The notes: generated by a model from the sequence alone, not told the origin. DNA of 64,000 bases from Pedobacter sp. PF22-3 (GCF_026239555.1 NZ_JAPIVP010000018.1:1-64000); one strand, 5' to 3'. Positions 1-9,078 are shown, counted from the first letter of the stretch. Numbers and translations are program-made.

Positions 1-400
1 TACCTATCCAATCTGGCAGATCAAAAGTTTCATCTTCGCTTTCCAGTTCAATTTCAGCAACAATTAAGCCTTCGTTGTCGCCAGAAAATACATCCACTTC
101 CCAAAGCTTGCCGTTAAATGTAATTTCATAGCGTGTTTTAGACAGTTCTGATTGCGAGAAATTATCTAGCAGTTCTGTGGCTTCATCAACTGGGATTTCG
201 TATTCATACTCCATCCGTGTAGCACCAATGGTTTGGCCTTTTATCGTTAAAAATCCTTTGGTTGCGGTTGCCCTTACGCGTATGGTTTTATCTTTATCAG
301 TGAGTAAATAGCCCTGTCTAAAAAGTTTTCCTTCCGGCTTAATCAGGTCATCCCACTTTTGCTGATCGATTAAAAACTTGCGCTCTATTTCTTTCCCCAT
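1..400 (-). CDS. CYTH domain protein (N-terminal part, cut by window edge)
   Basis: The reading frame starts at the ATG at 400 and runs off the left edge, so about 133 codons are visible. The N-terminus MGKEIERKFLID carries the ExExK signature of the CYTH (CyaB/thiamine triphosphatase) superfamily. Alternating Glu/Arg/Lys strands such as IRVRATATKG and FLTIKG follow, as expected for a triphosphate tunnel metalloenzyme. Family members hydrolyse triphosphates such as tripolyphosphate or ThTP with divalent metal; the substrate here cannot be told. Its start lies one base after the stop of the hexosaminidase gene, so the two are probably co-transcribed. Confidence 0.85.
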   Translation of the reverse strand, partial: MGKEIERKFLIDQQKWDDLIKPEGKLFRQGYLLTDKDKTIRVRATATKGFLTIKGQTIGATRMEYEYEIPVDEATELLDNFSQSELSKTRYEITFNGKLWEVDVFSGDNEGLIVAEIELESEDETFDLPDWIG

Positions 401-401
401 T

Positions 402-2351
402 TTATCTTGCCCTTTTCTGTAAATCTGCAACAGGCATGCTGATCAATCTACCGATAGGTTGTTTACCACGATAAGTAATTACGCGTAACATACTGGCATC
501 TTTAGGTACCTGTAGTGCTGCTGTATATTTCGGGTAAAAACGATCGGGCGTAGAGTTGTCAAAACTGTAGTAAATATCCAAACCATCTATTTCTGTGGTC
601 AGTTCTATCATCAATTGTTTGTCAGCACTACGTTTTACGATAAAAATCGGGTCGTAAATAGCAGGTGAGTATTTAATCTCTGCAAAATCCAATCGTTTGA
701 AATGTTGTTGGGTACGATCGACAAAATTGGTCCAGTTTTTCTTTTCAATCGGACTCCAAATCGATTCGGCAATGGCGAATGCACGTGGATAAACCATGTA
801 TTCAACCTGTCGGAAGGTAAAAATCTGTTCTGTCCAGAGGTTAGCTTGTGCGCCGATAATATATTGGGCATTTACACCAGCAGGAACAGGATTAAATTGA
901 TAAGCTTTATTTAACCTAAGCGAAGCATATACTTTTGGTTCGGTAATGGCATCAGCCTGCATATAATCTAAATAGGCGAAATCAGTCGGACTCATCACTA
1001 CATTATGTTTGTCATTAGCAGCCTGTATACCATATTTCATTCCTCTCCAACTCATCACGGCAGCTGTTGGCGAAACGCCTCCTTCAAGAATTTCATCCCA
1101 GCCCATAAATTTTTTACCTTTCGAAATCACGATCTGTTCTACACGTTTTTCAAAATATGCCTGAACCTGCGGCATGGTTTTTAAACCTTCGCGAACCATT
1201 AAAGCTTTAACCTGATCATTCTTTTCCCAAAAATTATGAGGTGCTTCATCACCGCCCATGTGGATATATTCGAAAGGGAACAGTTTGGCTACCTGGGTAA
1301 GTACCGAGTCTAAAAAGACATAAACTTTTTCGTTTGCCGGACAAAGTGTATTATCAACCAAAGCTGTTGGTGGCGCACCACGGCTCCAATCCATTATTTT
1401 CTCACCCGAGCGTACTTTATAATTTACCGCATCTGGTGTGCAGGATAATTCCGGATAAGAGGCAATAATGGCTAAGCTATGCCCTGGAACATCAATTTCT
1501 GGCAATATATTTACAAAACGCTCTTGTGCATACTGAACCAGTTCTTTAATGTCTTCCTGTGTATAAAAACCACCGTAAGTACGGGGTTCGTCAGCGGCAG
1601 GTGGGGTGAAATCGCCGAAAGTTCCGGTTTTTTTAACGCTCCAGGCACCAACTTCCGTTAATTTAGGTAAGCCTTTAATTTCAATCCTCCAGCCTTCATC
1701 ATCAGCTAGATGTAAATGTAAGAGGTTGAATTTATAGCGAACCATGTCATCAATAAATTGTTTTACTTCTTGTTTGGTAAAAAAATGACGGGCAACATCG
1801 AACATTAAACCACGCCAGCCTAATTTTGGATAATCTATTACATCAACACAGGGGGCTTTCCATTTGATACCTTTTACAAGTTCTTTGCTTTCTATTTCAG
1901 CTGGGAAAAGCTGAAGTAACGATTGAACGCCGTAAAATATACCTGCGGGTTGATTGGCTGTGATGACAACCTGTGTAGAATTAACGTTTAATTTGTATCC
2001 TTCTTTACCCAATTGTGCATCTTGCTGGGTGTTTAAAATTAGTTTAACGCTAGGATGGGCCGAATTGCTTACGGTGCTCACAAATTTACCTGTAGCGGTA
2101 GTGATCCTGTCAGACAGATAATTAATGGATTGCTTCAGCTCTACACTTTTTACGGCCTGTATAACTACATTTTCGGGCAAAGTAAACATACCTGCCTTTT
2201 TTACCAGTGATACAGGCTCAGGTATAATGGCAATTGGTGTTTGTGCAACTTCACTTTCAGCATCGCCGATTTCAGTTTCTGTAACAATAGACTGAGCGGA
2301 GATATTAGCTGCAAAAAAACAGCAGGAGATAATCAGGAGTAATTTTTTCAT
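402..2351 (-). CDS. Beta-N-acetylhexosaminidase, glycoside hydrolase family 20
   Basis: Secreted or periplasmic exo-enzyme that removes terminal N-acetylhexosamine from chitin- or glycan-derived oligosaccharides by substrate-assisted catalysis. A signal peptide (about residues 1-19, ending ISAQ) is followed by a GH20b N-terminal domain, then the TIM-barrel catalytic domain from roughly residue 165. The barrel contains the hallmark HMGGDEAP with the catalytic Asp-Glu pair. The last 75 residues resemble the chitobiase C-terminal domain (IYYSFDNSTPD). The 649-aa length is normal for Bacteroidota GH20. No SusCD pair lies in view, so it is not obviously part of a polysaccharide utilisation locus. 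It is followed directly by the CYTH gene. Confidence 0.93.
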   Translation of the reverse strand: MKKLLLIISCCFFAANISAQSIVTETEIGDAESEVAQTPIAIIPEPVSLVKKAGMFTLPENVVIQAVKSVELKQSINYLSDRITTATGKFVSTVSNSAHPSVKLILNTQQDAQLGKEGYKLNVNSTQVVITANQPAGIFYGVQSLLQLFPAEIESKELVKGIKWKAPCVDVIDYPKLGWRGLMFDVARHFFTKQEVKQFIDDMVRYKFNLLHLHLADDEGWRIEIKGLPKLTEVGAWSVKKTGTFGDFTPPAADEPRTYGGFYTQEDIKELVQYAQERFVNILPEIDVPGHSLAIIASYPELSCTPDAVNYKVRSGEKIMDWSRGAPPTALVDNTLCPANEKVYVFLDSVLTQVAKLFPFEYIHMGGDEAPHNFWEKNDQVKALMVREGLKTMPQVQAYFEKRVEQIVISKGKKFMGWDEILEGGVSPTAAVMSWRGMKYGIQAANDKHNVVMSPTDFAYLDYMQADAITEPKVYASLRLNKAYQFNPVPAGVNAQYIIGAQANLWTEQIFTFRQVEYMVYPRAFAIAESIWSPIEKKNWTNFVDRTQQHFKRLDFAEIKYSPAIYDPIFIVKRSADKQLMIELTTEIDGLDIYYSFDNSTPDRFYPKYTAALQVPKDASMLRVITYRGKQPIGRLISMPVADLQKRAR

Positions 2352-2436
2352 TAAAATAATTAAATCGGATTGACCGGATAAGTATAATCTGCAATTTATT
2401 AAAAAAGATTTTAATCGGAGATATTTGTTTTCTCAA

Positions 2437-2483
2437 TTTAACCACAGAGGTTAAAGAGAAAGGCACGGAGATAGCAGAGCCGG
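2437..2483. repeat. Fragment of the AACCACAGAG/CTCTGTGGTT intergenic repeat family
   Basis: The stretch begins TTTAACCACAGAGGTTAAAG and continues with AGGCACGGAG. It matches the left arm of the longer elements at 61693-61777 and 62695-62820; the right arm is missing here. Confidence 0.6.
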
Positions 2484-2594
2484 AGGCTGATAAGCCGGCG
2501 ATTTGCCAGCCTGAGCGGAGTCGAAGACTAACAGCAAATCTATCCATGTCAGATTCTTCATTGAGTTATCAATAACGGATTTAAAAAAATCGAT

Positions 2595-2640
2595 CGTCAT
2601 CTCGACTGTAGCGCAGCGAAATGGAGAGATCTATCTTGGC
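2595..2640. repeat. CGTCATCTCGAC-type intergenic repeat overlapping a stop codon
   Basis: CGTCATCTCGACTGTAGCGC and then GAAATGGAGAGATCTAT match the copy at 48035-48077 almost base for base. Other members are at 6394, 17840 (inverted), 36394, 42210 and 53371. The distal AGATCTAT supplies the TAG stop of the neighbouring minus-strand hydrolase gene (2631-3356). Confidence 0.75.
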
Positions 2641-3356
2641 AGATTTTCACGCTTAAGATTAGTCTTAACGGCATGAATAAAAGCCTGATGTATATTTCTG
2701 CTGAACGGGCTTTGCCGATCTTTCAGTCTTTCGGGATGCCATTGTACAAATAACAAGAAAGATTTTCCTTTAGGTTCGATCCGTTCCATGGCTTCGGTAA
2801 CTCCATCAGAAGAAATGGCACTCACTACAAGTCCTTTTCCGGTTTTATCAGTACTTTGATGGTGATTGCTATTAACCAGTCCCTTATCGGTATCCACAAT
2901 CTGGCTCAGCCAGGAAGAGGGATTTACCATAATCTCATGATAGCGGTCTGATTTATCGTGCATTTTAGAATGATCGAATTTTCCCCATGTCGGGATGTCT
3001 GGAATTAAAGTGCCACCAAAAAATACATTTCCTACCTGTATGCCCCTACAAATGCCTAAAACAGGAATAGAATTGGCTTCGGTATAGGTTAACACCTTAA
3101 ATTCGAATTCATCTCGCTTTTCATCTACATCATCATCATAACAGTAATGGTAGTATTCAGGATGGTTATAAAATCGCGGGTGCACATCTTCACCACCAGT
3201 TAAAACAATACCGTTGCATTTTTTGATCTCTTCGAAATTATTGAGTTTATATCCAAGTTGGATTACGACTACATTTTTATTGTAAGATAATACCCAGTCG
3301 CGGTAAATTTCATATTTACTACAATCGGTAACGCCAATGATTATTTGATCAGACAT
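2631..3356 (-). CDS. Class-I glutamine amidotransferase-like hydrolase (peptidase C26, PuuD type)
   Basis: Cytosolic 241-aa protein of the gamma-glutamyl-GABA hydrolase/peptidase C26 family. Visible signatures are GIVLTGGEDVHP (oxyanion strand region), the nucleophile elbow GICRGIQ with the catalytic Cys, and WHPE with the catalytic His-Glu near the C-terminus. The family hydrolyses gamma-glutamyl amides, for example gamma-glutamyl-GABA in putrescine breakdown. No putrescine genes lie nearby, so the substrate is not established. The start is the ATG at 3356. The stop codon is provided by an intergenic repeat. Confidence 0.85.
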   Translation of the reverse strand: MSDQIIIGVTDCSKYEIYRDWVLSYNKNVVVIQLGYKLNNFEEIKKCNGIVLTGGEDVHPRFYNHPEYYHYCYDDDVDEKRDEFEFKVLTYTEANSIPVLGICRGIQVGNVFFGGTLIPDIPTWGKFDHSKMHDKSDRYHEIMVNPSSWLSQIVDTDKGLVNSNHHQSTDKTGKGLVVSAISSDGVTEAMERIEPKGKSFLLFVQWHPERLKDRQSPFSRNIHQAFIHAVKTNLKRENLPR

Positions 3357-3439
3357 ATTAATCGCATAGATTTATCTTATTTGCTTTGAAGGTAATGTGC
3401 CAATATTTTAATTATACTGATGAGCTTCGCTATCTGAAA

Positions 3440-3475
3440 CCGCAGGCATTATAAAGTAATTCATCATGCCTGCGG
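3440..3475 (-). terminator. Hairpin downstream of the YiaA-like gene
   Basis: Perfect 10-bp stem CCGCAGGCAT/ATGCCTGCGG with a 16-nt loop, just after the stop of the gene at 3502-3912 and before the next gene's start. It lacks a strong T tract, so terminator function is only likely. Confidence 0.5.
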
Positions 3476-3501
3476 CTCGTTTTGTTAATGTACGCAGATA
3501 T

Positions 3502-3912
3502 TTAACTGTCCTGATCTTTGTTTTTATTCACAATCTGGCTGTCCCTCGTGTTTTTCTGCACGGCAATGGCACCAAATAACGAGAGTAAAAAGGCAAAGGC
3601 ATAAAATCCTTTTTCACTAGGTAACAAGGTGGCATTCCACAAACCGATTACCAGTAAGGTGATGGTTAATAAGGTAGAAAACCAACTGATGCCATAATAA
3701 ATTTCGGTAACCGGAATTCCTTCCAATTTATCGCGAACAGCTTTTTGCAAAGAGATTACCGCGAACAGACCGAACATTAATACGGTAAAATAATATCCTT
3801 TTTCGTTAAGAAGCATATCAGAACGCCACAGGCCTACAATAAAGCCAATCATTCCGGTACCTAGTGCAATCCAGGAAGCTGCCACGAATGCATTTGATGG
3901 TTTTTGATTCAT
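3502..3912 (-). CDS. YiaA/YiaB family inner membrane protein
   Basis: Small membrane protein (about 136 aa) with four predicted helices in two repeats of a helix pair. Each repeat starts with a similar segment (WIALGTGMIGFIVGLWRSD and WFSTLLTITLLVIGLWNAT) and ends in LFGAIAVQK or LFAVISLQK. This internal duplication is characteristic of the YiaA/YiaB two-helix domain. Function is unknown for the family. I start it at the ATG at 3912 (MNQKPSN) rather than further upstream, because a -7 box (TAGCTTTG) at 3942-3949 would place transcription inside the longer frame. The C-terminal tail is charged (NKNKDQDS). Confidence 0.82.
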   Translation of the reverse strand: MNQKPSNAFVAASWIALGTGMIGFIVGLWRSDMLLNEKGYYFTVLMFGLFAVISLQKAVRDKLEGIPVTEIYYGISWFSTLLTITLLVIGLWNATLLPSEKGFYAFAFLLSLFGAIAVQKNTRDSQIVNKNKDQDS

Positions 3913-3941
3913 TGTTTTGAGATTTAATTTAATTCTATAGA

Positions 3942-3949
3942 CAAAGCTA
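3942..3949 (-). promoter_or_regulatory. Bacteroidota -7 box (TAGCTTTG)
   Basis: Exact TAnnTTTG on the minus strand about 30 nt upstream of the ATG at 3912. It supports the shorter start of the YiaA-like gene. Confidence 0.55.
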
Positions 3950-4044
3950 AAGTTGGGTAAAAGGTATAAAATTAAAAGCATTTGTTATAAAATGTTTTTA
4001 AAATCTGGAATCTTCTGATACAAAAAATCAAACAAAATTCTATC

Positions 4045-4076
4045 TTTTGCATTATAGCTGTATACTCTTATTTTAG
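4045..4076 (+). promoter_or_regulatory. Candidate leaderless promoter of nnr
   Basis: TTTTG at 4045-4049, a 19-nt spacer, then TATTTTAG at 4069-4076. This box differs from TAnnTTTG at one of the six fixed positions. The last G lies exactly 4 nt before the ATG at 4081. Confidence 0.4.
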
Positions 4077-4080
4077 TCAT

Positions 4081-5577
4081 ATGCGAACATTGCTTACTTC
4101 TGCTCAAATGCGCAGTGCTGATCAGTTTACCATCGCCAACAAACCTATTGCATCGATTGACTTGATGGAAAAGGCTGCAAGGGCCTTTGTACAGTGCTTT
4201 TTGAGAGAGGAGTTCGATACAAGCCAAAGCGTAGCTATATTTTGTGGGAAAGGAAATAATGGGGGAGATGGACTGGCTATTGCACATTTGCTTATTGCCA
4301 ACGGATATGAGAATTTAAAAGTTTACATGGTTAATTTCTCTGAAAAACAGAGCGACGATTTTGCGATCAACCTGCAACTGATTGAGGAAACACGTTGTAA
4401 AAAAACAATCATTAATCAGGTTGCTGATCTAAAAAACCTGAAGGCCGATATCATTATTGATGCCATTTTAGGTTCTGGCTTAAATAAACCGTTAACTGGA
4501 GAATTTGAAGCCCTTACTCAGGTTATAAACAAGTTGAATAAAAAAGTATATGCGGTTGATGTACCTACCGGTTTTTTTGCTGAAGGTAAACTGCCTAAAG
4601 ATTATAATGGTATAAGAGTCTATAAAACAATTTGCTTTCAAAGGCCGAAGATTAATTTCTTTTTCCCGGAGTCGGCCATGGCGACTGAAAAATATGAAGT
4701 GGTTGACATTGATCTGGATGAGAATTTTATACAAAAGCAAGAGACCGATTTTTATTTGCTGGAAGAACTTGATATAGAGAAAATCCTGCAGCCCCGAAAA
4801 TTGTTCAGTCATAAGGGTACTTACGGCCACGCATTGATTATTGCAGGAAATAGCAATACCATGGGGGCAGCTTTGCTTTCAGCTATGGCTTGTTTACACA
4901 CAGGGGCAGGATTAACTACTGCATGTATTCCACCAGATGGATTAATTGCCTTAAATGCTACTTTGCCAGAAGTAATGGCATTGCCGAGGGATGAATACAC
5001 GAGGATAGAAAATCCAAAGAAATATCAGGCAATTGCTATTGGTCCCGGCTTAGGTACAGAAGCTGATCATGAAAAACTATTGGAAAGTTTGATTATGGTA
5101 AACCAGCCACTCATTATTGATGCAGATGCACTGAACATTTTGGGCGAAAGGCCTGATTTGCTTGATAAACTTGCTGCAAATACCATTATCACCCCGCACA
5201 TGAAAGAGTTCGATCGGTTATTTGGCGGCCATGATAATTGGTGGGACAGGGTGCAAACGGCCAAAGTACGTGCTAAGAAGCAAGGAATCGTTATTGTGCT
5301 TAAAAATCAGTATACTTTTATCTGTCTGCCAACAGGTAAAGTATTCATCAATCCAACAGGTAATCCGGCAATGGCGCAAGGTGGAATGGGTGACGTTCTT
5401 ACGGGCATGATTGCAGGTTTTATCGCACAGCGTTATTCAGCAGCAGATGCTGCTACCCTGGCCTGTTATATTCATGGAAAGGCAGGCGATTATTTAGCAG
5501 AAGAACAATTTGTGGTTGCTGCATCGCAGCTTGCCACTAGAATCTCAAAAGAGATCAGGGCGCTTGTATCTAAATGA
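4081..5577 (+). CDS. nnr: Bifunctional NAD(P)HX epimerase / ADP-dependent NAD(P)HX dehydratase
   Basis: Metabolite-repair enzyme that restores hydrated NADH and NADPH. The N-terminal YjeF_N domain (about residues 1-215) epimerises R and S forms; it shows the loop CGKGNNGGDG and the metal-site region DAILGSGL. The C-terminal ribokinase-like domain (about 225-495) dehydrates S-NAD(P)HX with ADP; it shows HKGTYGHALIIAGN and the conserved NPAMAQGGMGDVLTGM. The 498-aa length is typical of the bacterial fusion. It appears to be transcribed alone. Confidence 0.95.
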   Translation: MRTLLTSAQMRSADQFTIANKPIASIDLMEKAARAFVQCFLREEFDTSQSVAIFCGKGNNGGDGLAIAHLLIANGYENLKVYMVNFSEKQSDDFAINLQLIEETRCKKTIINQVADLKNLKADIIIDAILGSGLNKPLTGEFEALTQVINKLNKKVYAVDVPTGFFAEGKLPKDYNGIRVYKTICFQRPKINFFFPESAMATEKYEVVDIDLDENFIQKQETDFYLLEELDIEKILQPRKLFSHKGTYGHALIIAGNSNTMGAALLSAMACLHTGAGLTTACIPPDGLIALNATLPEVMALPRDEYTRIENPKKYQAIAIGPGLGTEADHEKLLESLIMVNQPLIIDADALNILGERPDLLDKLAANTIITPHMKEFDRLFGGHDNWWDRVQTAKVRAKKQGIVIVLKNQYTFICLPTGKVFINPTGNPAMAQGGMGDVLTGMIAGFIAQRYSAADAATLACYIHGKAGDYLAEEQFVVAASQLATRISKEIRALVSK

Positions 5578-5682
5578 TTTAGATACAATTATGGAGAAAA
5601 ATCATTAGCCTACATGCTTCTGATTTATAATTTTCAGAAATATTTTTAATTAACAGATATCTTAAAACGGAAAACAAATTTT

Positions 5683-6384
5683 ATGGCACAAAGAGCGTAC
5701 ACACTAAATGAGTTAATTCAGGAATCGGCAGAAAACCCAAATGAAAATGATTTCTTTGAACTAGAGAAACCGGCCATGCTGGAGGTAAATCTTAAAAATC
5801 AAAAAATCCTGGCAAAGGCAGGCTCTATGGTCGCTTATATAGGAAGTATCGATTTTAAAAGAGAAGGACTATTGAGTAAAGGTTTAGGTGGTTTACTAAA
5901 AAAAGCGATCTCTGGTGAAGGCACTTCGCTCATGCATGCAACTGGAACGGGTAAATTATATCTGGCCGATGAAGGGAAGAAAGTAAAAATCATCAAACTT
6001 CAAAACGAAGCAGTTTTTGTAAATGGTAATGATGTTTTAGCATTAGAAGAGAATATTAAAAATGAAATAAAAATGCTAAAAAGTATTGCGGGGATGATGA
6101 GCGGCGGTTTATTTCAGGTTAAATTATCAGGTAGCGGTTATATTGCCATTACCACACATGGCGAACCCATTTTATTGAGGGTAACTGGTAACCAACCTGT
6201 ATACACTGATCCGAATGCTACGGTAGCCTGGTCGGAAAATTTAACGCCGAACATTAAAACCAATTTAACTTTTGGCTCTTTTATCGGTAGGGGAAGTGGA
6301 GAATCTTTCCAATTAGAGTTTTTTGGCGAAGGATGGGTATTGGTACAGCCTTATGAAGAAGTGAAGTACGCAGCAAAATCTTAA
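5683..6384 (+). CDS. AIM24 family protein
   Basis: A 233-aa protein of the AIM24/TIGR00266 family, a beta-rich fold found widely in bacteria and in mitochondrial Aim24. Bacterial function is not established. Typical features are FELEKPAMLEVNL near the start, the glycine-rich stretch LLSKGLGGLLKKAISGEG around residue 65, YIAITTHGEPILL and the C-terminal GSGESFQLEFFGEGWVLVQP. There is no signal peptide or membrane helix, so it should be cytosolic. It is probably monocistronic, facing the anti-sigma gene across a shared hairpin. Confidence 0.88.
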   Translation: MAQRAYTLNELIQESAENPNENDFFELEKPAMLEVNLKNQKILAKAGSMVAYIGSIDFKREGLLSKGLGGLLKKAISGEGTSLMHATGTGKLYLADEGKKVKIIKLQNEAVFVNGNDVLALEENIKNEIKMLKSIAGMMSGGLFQVKLSGSGYIAITTHGEPILLRVTGNQPVYTDPNATVAWSENLTPNIKTNLTFGSFIGRGSGESFQLEFFGEGWVLVQPYEEVKYAAKS

Positions 6385-6393
6385 TCGTCGAAT

Positions 6394-6424
6394 CGTCATC
6401 TCGACCGCAGTGGAGAGGTCTTAA
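6394..6424. repeat. CGTCATCTCGAC-type intergenic repeat
   Basis: CGTCATCTCGACCGCAGTGG followed by AGAGGTCTTAAT. It is a short copy of the family also found at 2595 and 48035, placed 9 nt after the AIM24 stop codon. Confidence 0.7.
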
Positions 6425-6483
6425 TCAATAAGTTTTCTCAACTGCCTTTCACTTCGCTCGAATTAATTTAGGGTGTAAAAACA

Positions 6484-6520
6484 AAAAAAAATCCCGGCAT
6501 TTTTCAATGTCGGGATTATA
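6484..6520 (-). terminator. Intrinsic terminator between convergent genes
   Basis: Stem AATCCCGGCAT (6490-6500) pairs with ATGTCGGGATT (6507-6517) with one G-T pair and a 6-nt loop. An A tract on the left reads as a U tract for the minus-strand anti-sigma transcript. Confidence 0.8.
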
Positions 6521-6543
6521 ATAAGTTATTTAATTATTATCCT

Positions 6544-7407
6544 TTACACCCCACCCATAACAGTTAGTTTATCCATTGTTGGATTAACACTTCCGCCCAT
6601 AGGCTCTAGCGTTACTGCAAAAGCCTGCGCCTCTTGTATGGCCTGCATTTTTACCAATGCTTCATTATGGATAGAATCCGCTTTCCCGAAAACACCTAAA
6701 CTTATCGGTTTGCCATTTACCAAAGCCCATAACTGATATTCATGCTCGGCATCGGTTTTTGGTAAATCCATTGCCACATAATTAATCAATACACTTTTAT
6801 CTTTTTTATTCCAGTAAACCTTCATCTTAGATGTTGGACTAAAAGCCTGCCCCGCCATACGAATAGTTGCCCATTCTTTGCTATCGGCCATTGCGGCCAT
6901 ATTACCTAAGCCCTGGTTTTCAAACTCCAGCTTGCTAACCACACCTGCAAATTTTTGTTTATCCAGGCTTAAGCTCGCAATCTGGTCATGCGCAGCGTTT
7001 AACTTATTATACGTAATAAACAATGCTGCTGTACTCACTACCAATAAGGCTATACAAGCAACTAAGGCATAACGTAAAGTTCTCACCTTAGCATCACTTC
7101 CATTTAAACGTATAATTTTTGCTTCTTCTGTATAAATTGGTTCCGGTTGAACACTCACATGTTCATCAACTTCGTTTAATCCCAATTTTTCCAATAACCT
7201 TGTTTCTATATCCGCAGAAGGCTGAACGGCGTTTTGCATAGCATATTGCTCCAAAGCTTGCTCAATAGCGGCTATTTCATCCATTACACCAGGGTATTGA
7301 GATGCTATTTCCTCTACCCGTAATATTTCTTCAGGTGATAAATCACCTAAAACATAAAGTTCAAGTACTCCAGATTCGATATATGCTTTTAAATTTTCCA
7401 CGCTCAA
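6544..7407 (-). CDS. Anti-sigma factor, RskA (anti-sigma-K) family
   Basis: Membrane-bound regulator that should sequester the ECF sigma factor encoded just upstream. The N-terminal cytosolic region (about residues 1-75, LYVLGDLSPEEILRVEEIA) resembles the sigma-binding domain of RskA-type proteins. One membrane helix follows at about 102-125 (LVACIALLVVSTAALFI), then a short coiled segment. The RskA C-terminal periplasmic domain (about 150-287) has the typical YQLWALVNGKPISLGVF and AVTLEPMGGS. The start codon overlaps the sigma stop by 4 nt, so the pair is translationally coupled. The inducing signal is unknown. Confidence 0.87.
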   Translation of the reverse strand: MSVENLKAYIESGVLELYVLGDLSPEEILRVEEIASQYPGVMDEIAAIEQALEQYAMQNAVQPSADIETRLLEKLGLNEVDEHVSVQPEPIYTEEAKIIRLNGSDAKVRTLRYALVACIALLVVSTAALFITYNKLNAAHDQIASLSLDKQKFAGVVSKLEFENQGLGNMAAMADSKEWATIRMAGQAFSPTSKMKVYWNKKDKSVLINYVAMDLPKTDAEHEYQLWALVNGKPISLGVFGKADSIHNEALVKMQAIQEAQAFAVTLEPMGGSVNPTMDKLTVMGGV

Positions 7408-7955
7408 TTAAAACTCCTTCTCAATTCAATAATAGCCAACCGGATCCGGGTTTTCACCGTACCTAATGGCAGATCTAACTTTTCTGCGGCTTCCACATGT
7501 GTGAAACCCTTGTAATAAACTAAATCAAGAACTGCTTGTAGATCCGGTTTAAGGTTATCTACAAGTTGCTTAACACCAAGAACATCCGGGTTAAACGTAA
7601 CCTTGTTTTGCTCATCAACGAAACTTACGTTATTTTCTATATCTTGGTTTTTGAGTGAATTCTTAAAATCTTTAGAACGTAATTTGTCGATGGATAAATT
7701 GCGTGCAATATTCATCATCCACGTAAATAAACGTCCTTTAGTATGATCATAGTGTGCGGCAGATTGCCAGATTTTTACAAAAGTTTCTTGTAGCACATCC
7801 TCAGCAAGCTCTGTGTGGGTAATAATGCGTGAAATAACACCATAAAGTGCTGACGAGTACATACCGTACAATGTTTTTAGTACCGCTGGATCTTTCGATT
7901 GCAGTGCTAGCACAAGTTCTGGCTCAGTTAGGGTTAATTTTTTAAATGCAGTCAC
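7404..7955 (-). CDS. ECF RNA polymerase sigma factor (SigK-like)
   Basis: Extracytoplasmic-function sigma factor. Region 2 (about residues 24-90) includes AEDVLQETFVKIWQSA and GRLFTWMMNIARNLSID. Region 4 (about 125-183) ends in the helix-turn-helix VEAAEKLDLPLGTVKTRIR. It overlaps the RskA-type anti-sigma gene by 4 nt, which matches the SigK/RskA arrangement. The start is uncertain. I prefer the GTG at 7955 (reading MTAFKKLTLTE), because a -7-like TATCTTAG lies at 7964-7971. A GTG at 7979 would add eight residues. Confidence 0.88.
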   Translation of the reverse strand: MTAFKKLTLTEPELVLALQSKDPAVLKTLYGMYSSALYGVISRIITHTELAEDVLQETFVKIWQSAAHYDHTKGRLFTWMMNIARNLSIDKLRSKDFKNSLKNQDIENNVSFVDEQNKVTFNPDVLGVKQLVDNLKPDLQAVLDLVYYKGFTHVEAAEKLDLPLGTVKTRIRLAIIELRRSFN

Positions 7956-8067
7956 TATGGTTACTAAGATACAATACACAACAGCAAAAGCAAAAAAAAG
8001 TTTTATAAATACATTCCGCCAGGGAATACGATTATAAAACTTTCTTCAGTCTAATTGAATAAGTGAA

Positions 8068-8961
8068 CTATATTATCCCTTCAATTGGGAAAAGATGTTT
8101 TTCAGCATGGTAGGATGAACGCACCAGCGGACCACTTTCTACATATTTTAAGCCTTTTGCCAGGCCGGCTTCTTTATACATGGCAAAGGTATCAGGATGG
8201 ATCCAATCAACCACAGGATGGTGGTTGCGGGTTGGCTGTAAATATTGGCCCAAGGTTAGGATGTGAACGCCATTGGCCACTAAATCGTCCATCGCTTCAA
8301 AAATATCTTCCTCAGTTTCACCCAAACCAAGCATTATACCTGTTTTTGTTCTTAAACCAAATTCCGAAATTCTTTTTAATGCTTCTAAACTTCTATCGTA
8401 TTTCGCCTGGATGCGTACCTGTCTGGTTAAACGCTTAACGGTTTCCATATTGTGCGAAACCACTTCCGGGCGTTCTTCTAAAACGCGGTATAAGTTATCC
8501 CATTGACCTTTAAAATCGGGAATCAAAGTTTCTAAAGTGGTAATTGGGCTTTCTCTGCGGATAGCTTGTAGGGTTTCTGCCCAAATAATTGAGCCGCCAT
8601 CTTTTAAATCATCGCGATCTACCGAGGTAATTACGCAATGTTTAACCCCCATTAATCTCACTGAATCTGCAATACGGTTAGGCTCATCAACATCAACAGC
8701 CAACGGCCTGCCTGTAGCTACAGCACAAAAAGAACAGCTGCGGGTACAAATGTTCCCTAAAATCATGAAAGTTGCCGTACCTGCACCCCAGCATTCGCCC
8801 ATATTAGGGCAATTGCCACTTTCGCAAATGGTATGGAGCTTGTGCGTGTCTACTAAACTGCGAACTTGCGCATATTCTTTACCAACGGGTAATTTTACAC
8901 GTAACCAATCTGGTTTACGCTTTACTTCAGTCACAGCAGGTACTACCGGTAAATCAATCAT
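8068..8961 (-). CDS. lipA: Lipoyl synthase
   Basis: Radical-SAM enzyme that inserts two sulfurs into octanoyl chains on lipoyl-dependent proteins such as PDH-E2 and GcvH. Both iron-sulfur sites are visible. The auxiliary cluster motif is CESGNCPNMGEC (Cys-x4-Cys-x5-Cys). The radical-SAM motif is CTRSCSFC (Cys-x3-Cys-x2-Cys). The conserved terminal RSSYHAE serine region is present. The 297-aa length is standard. It stands alone, with its own close-set promoter. Confidence 0.97.
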   Translation of the reverse strand: MIDLPVVPAVTEVKRKPDWLRVKLPVGKEYAQVRSLVDTHKLHTICESGNCPNMGECWGAGTATFMILGNICTRSCSFCAVATGRPLAVDVDEPNRIADSVRLMGVKHCVITSVDRDDLKDGGSIIWAETLQAIRRESPITTLETLIPDFKGQWDNLYRVLEERPEVVSHNMETVKRLTRQVRIQAKYDRSLEALKRISEFGLRTKTGIMLGLGETEEDIFEAMDDLVANGVHILTLGQYLQPTRNHHPVVDWIHPDTFAMYKEAGLAKGLKYVESGPLVRSSYHAEKHLFPIEGII

Positions 8962-8965
8962 GGTA

Positions 8966-8997
8966 CAAAGTTAACGAATAGGATTGAATTGTTGCAA
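8966..8997 (-). promoter_or_regulatory. Leaderless promoter of lipA
   Basis: On the minus strand, TTG at 8995-8997, a 21-nt spacer and an exact -7 box TAACTTTG (8966-8973). The bases TACC then lead straight into the ATG at 8961, leaving no room for a 5' leader. Confidence 0.65.
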
Positions 8998-9048
8998 TGG
9001 CGAAATGTTTGAGCGTTGTAATAAAGTTTAGCAAAGACCAGCATGTAA

Positions 9049-9070
9049 TGTCAGATAGAAATATCTGACA
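9049..9070. terminator. GAAA-tetraloop hairpin after the GNAT gene
   Basis: Perfect 9-bp stem TGTCAGATA/TATCTGACA closed by a GAAA tetraloop, 8 nt downstream of the GNAT stop codon (minus strand). There is no U tract, so it may stabilise the 3' end rather than terminate. Confidence 0.55.
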
Positions 9071-9078
9071 CCAGAAAG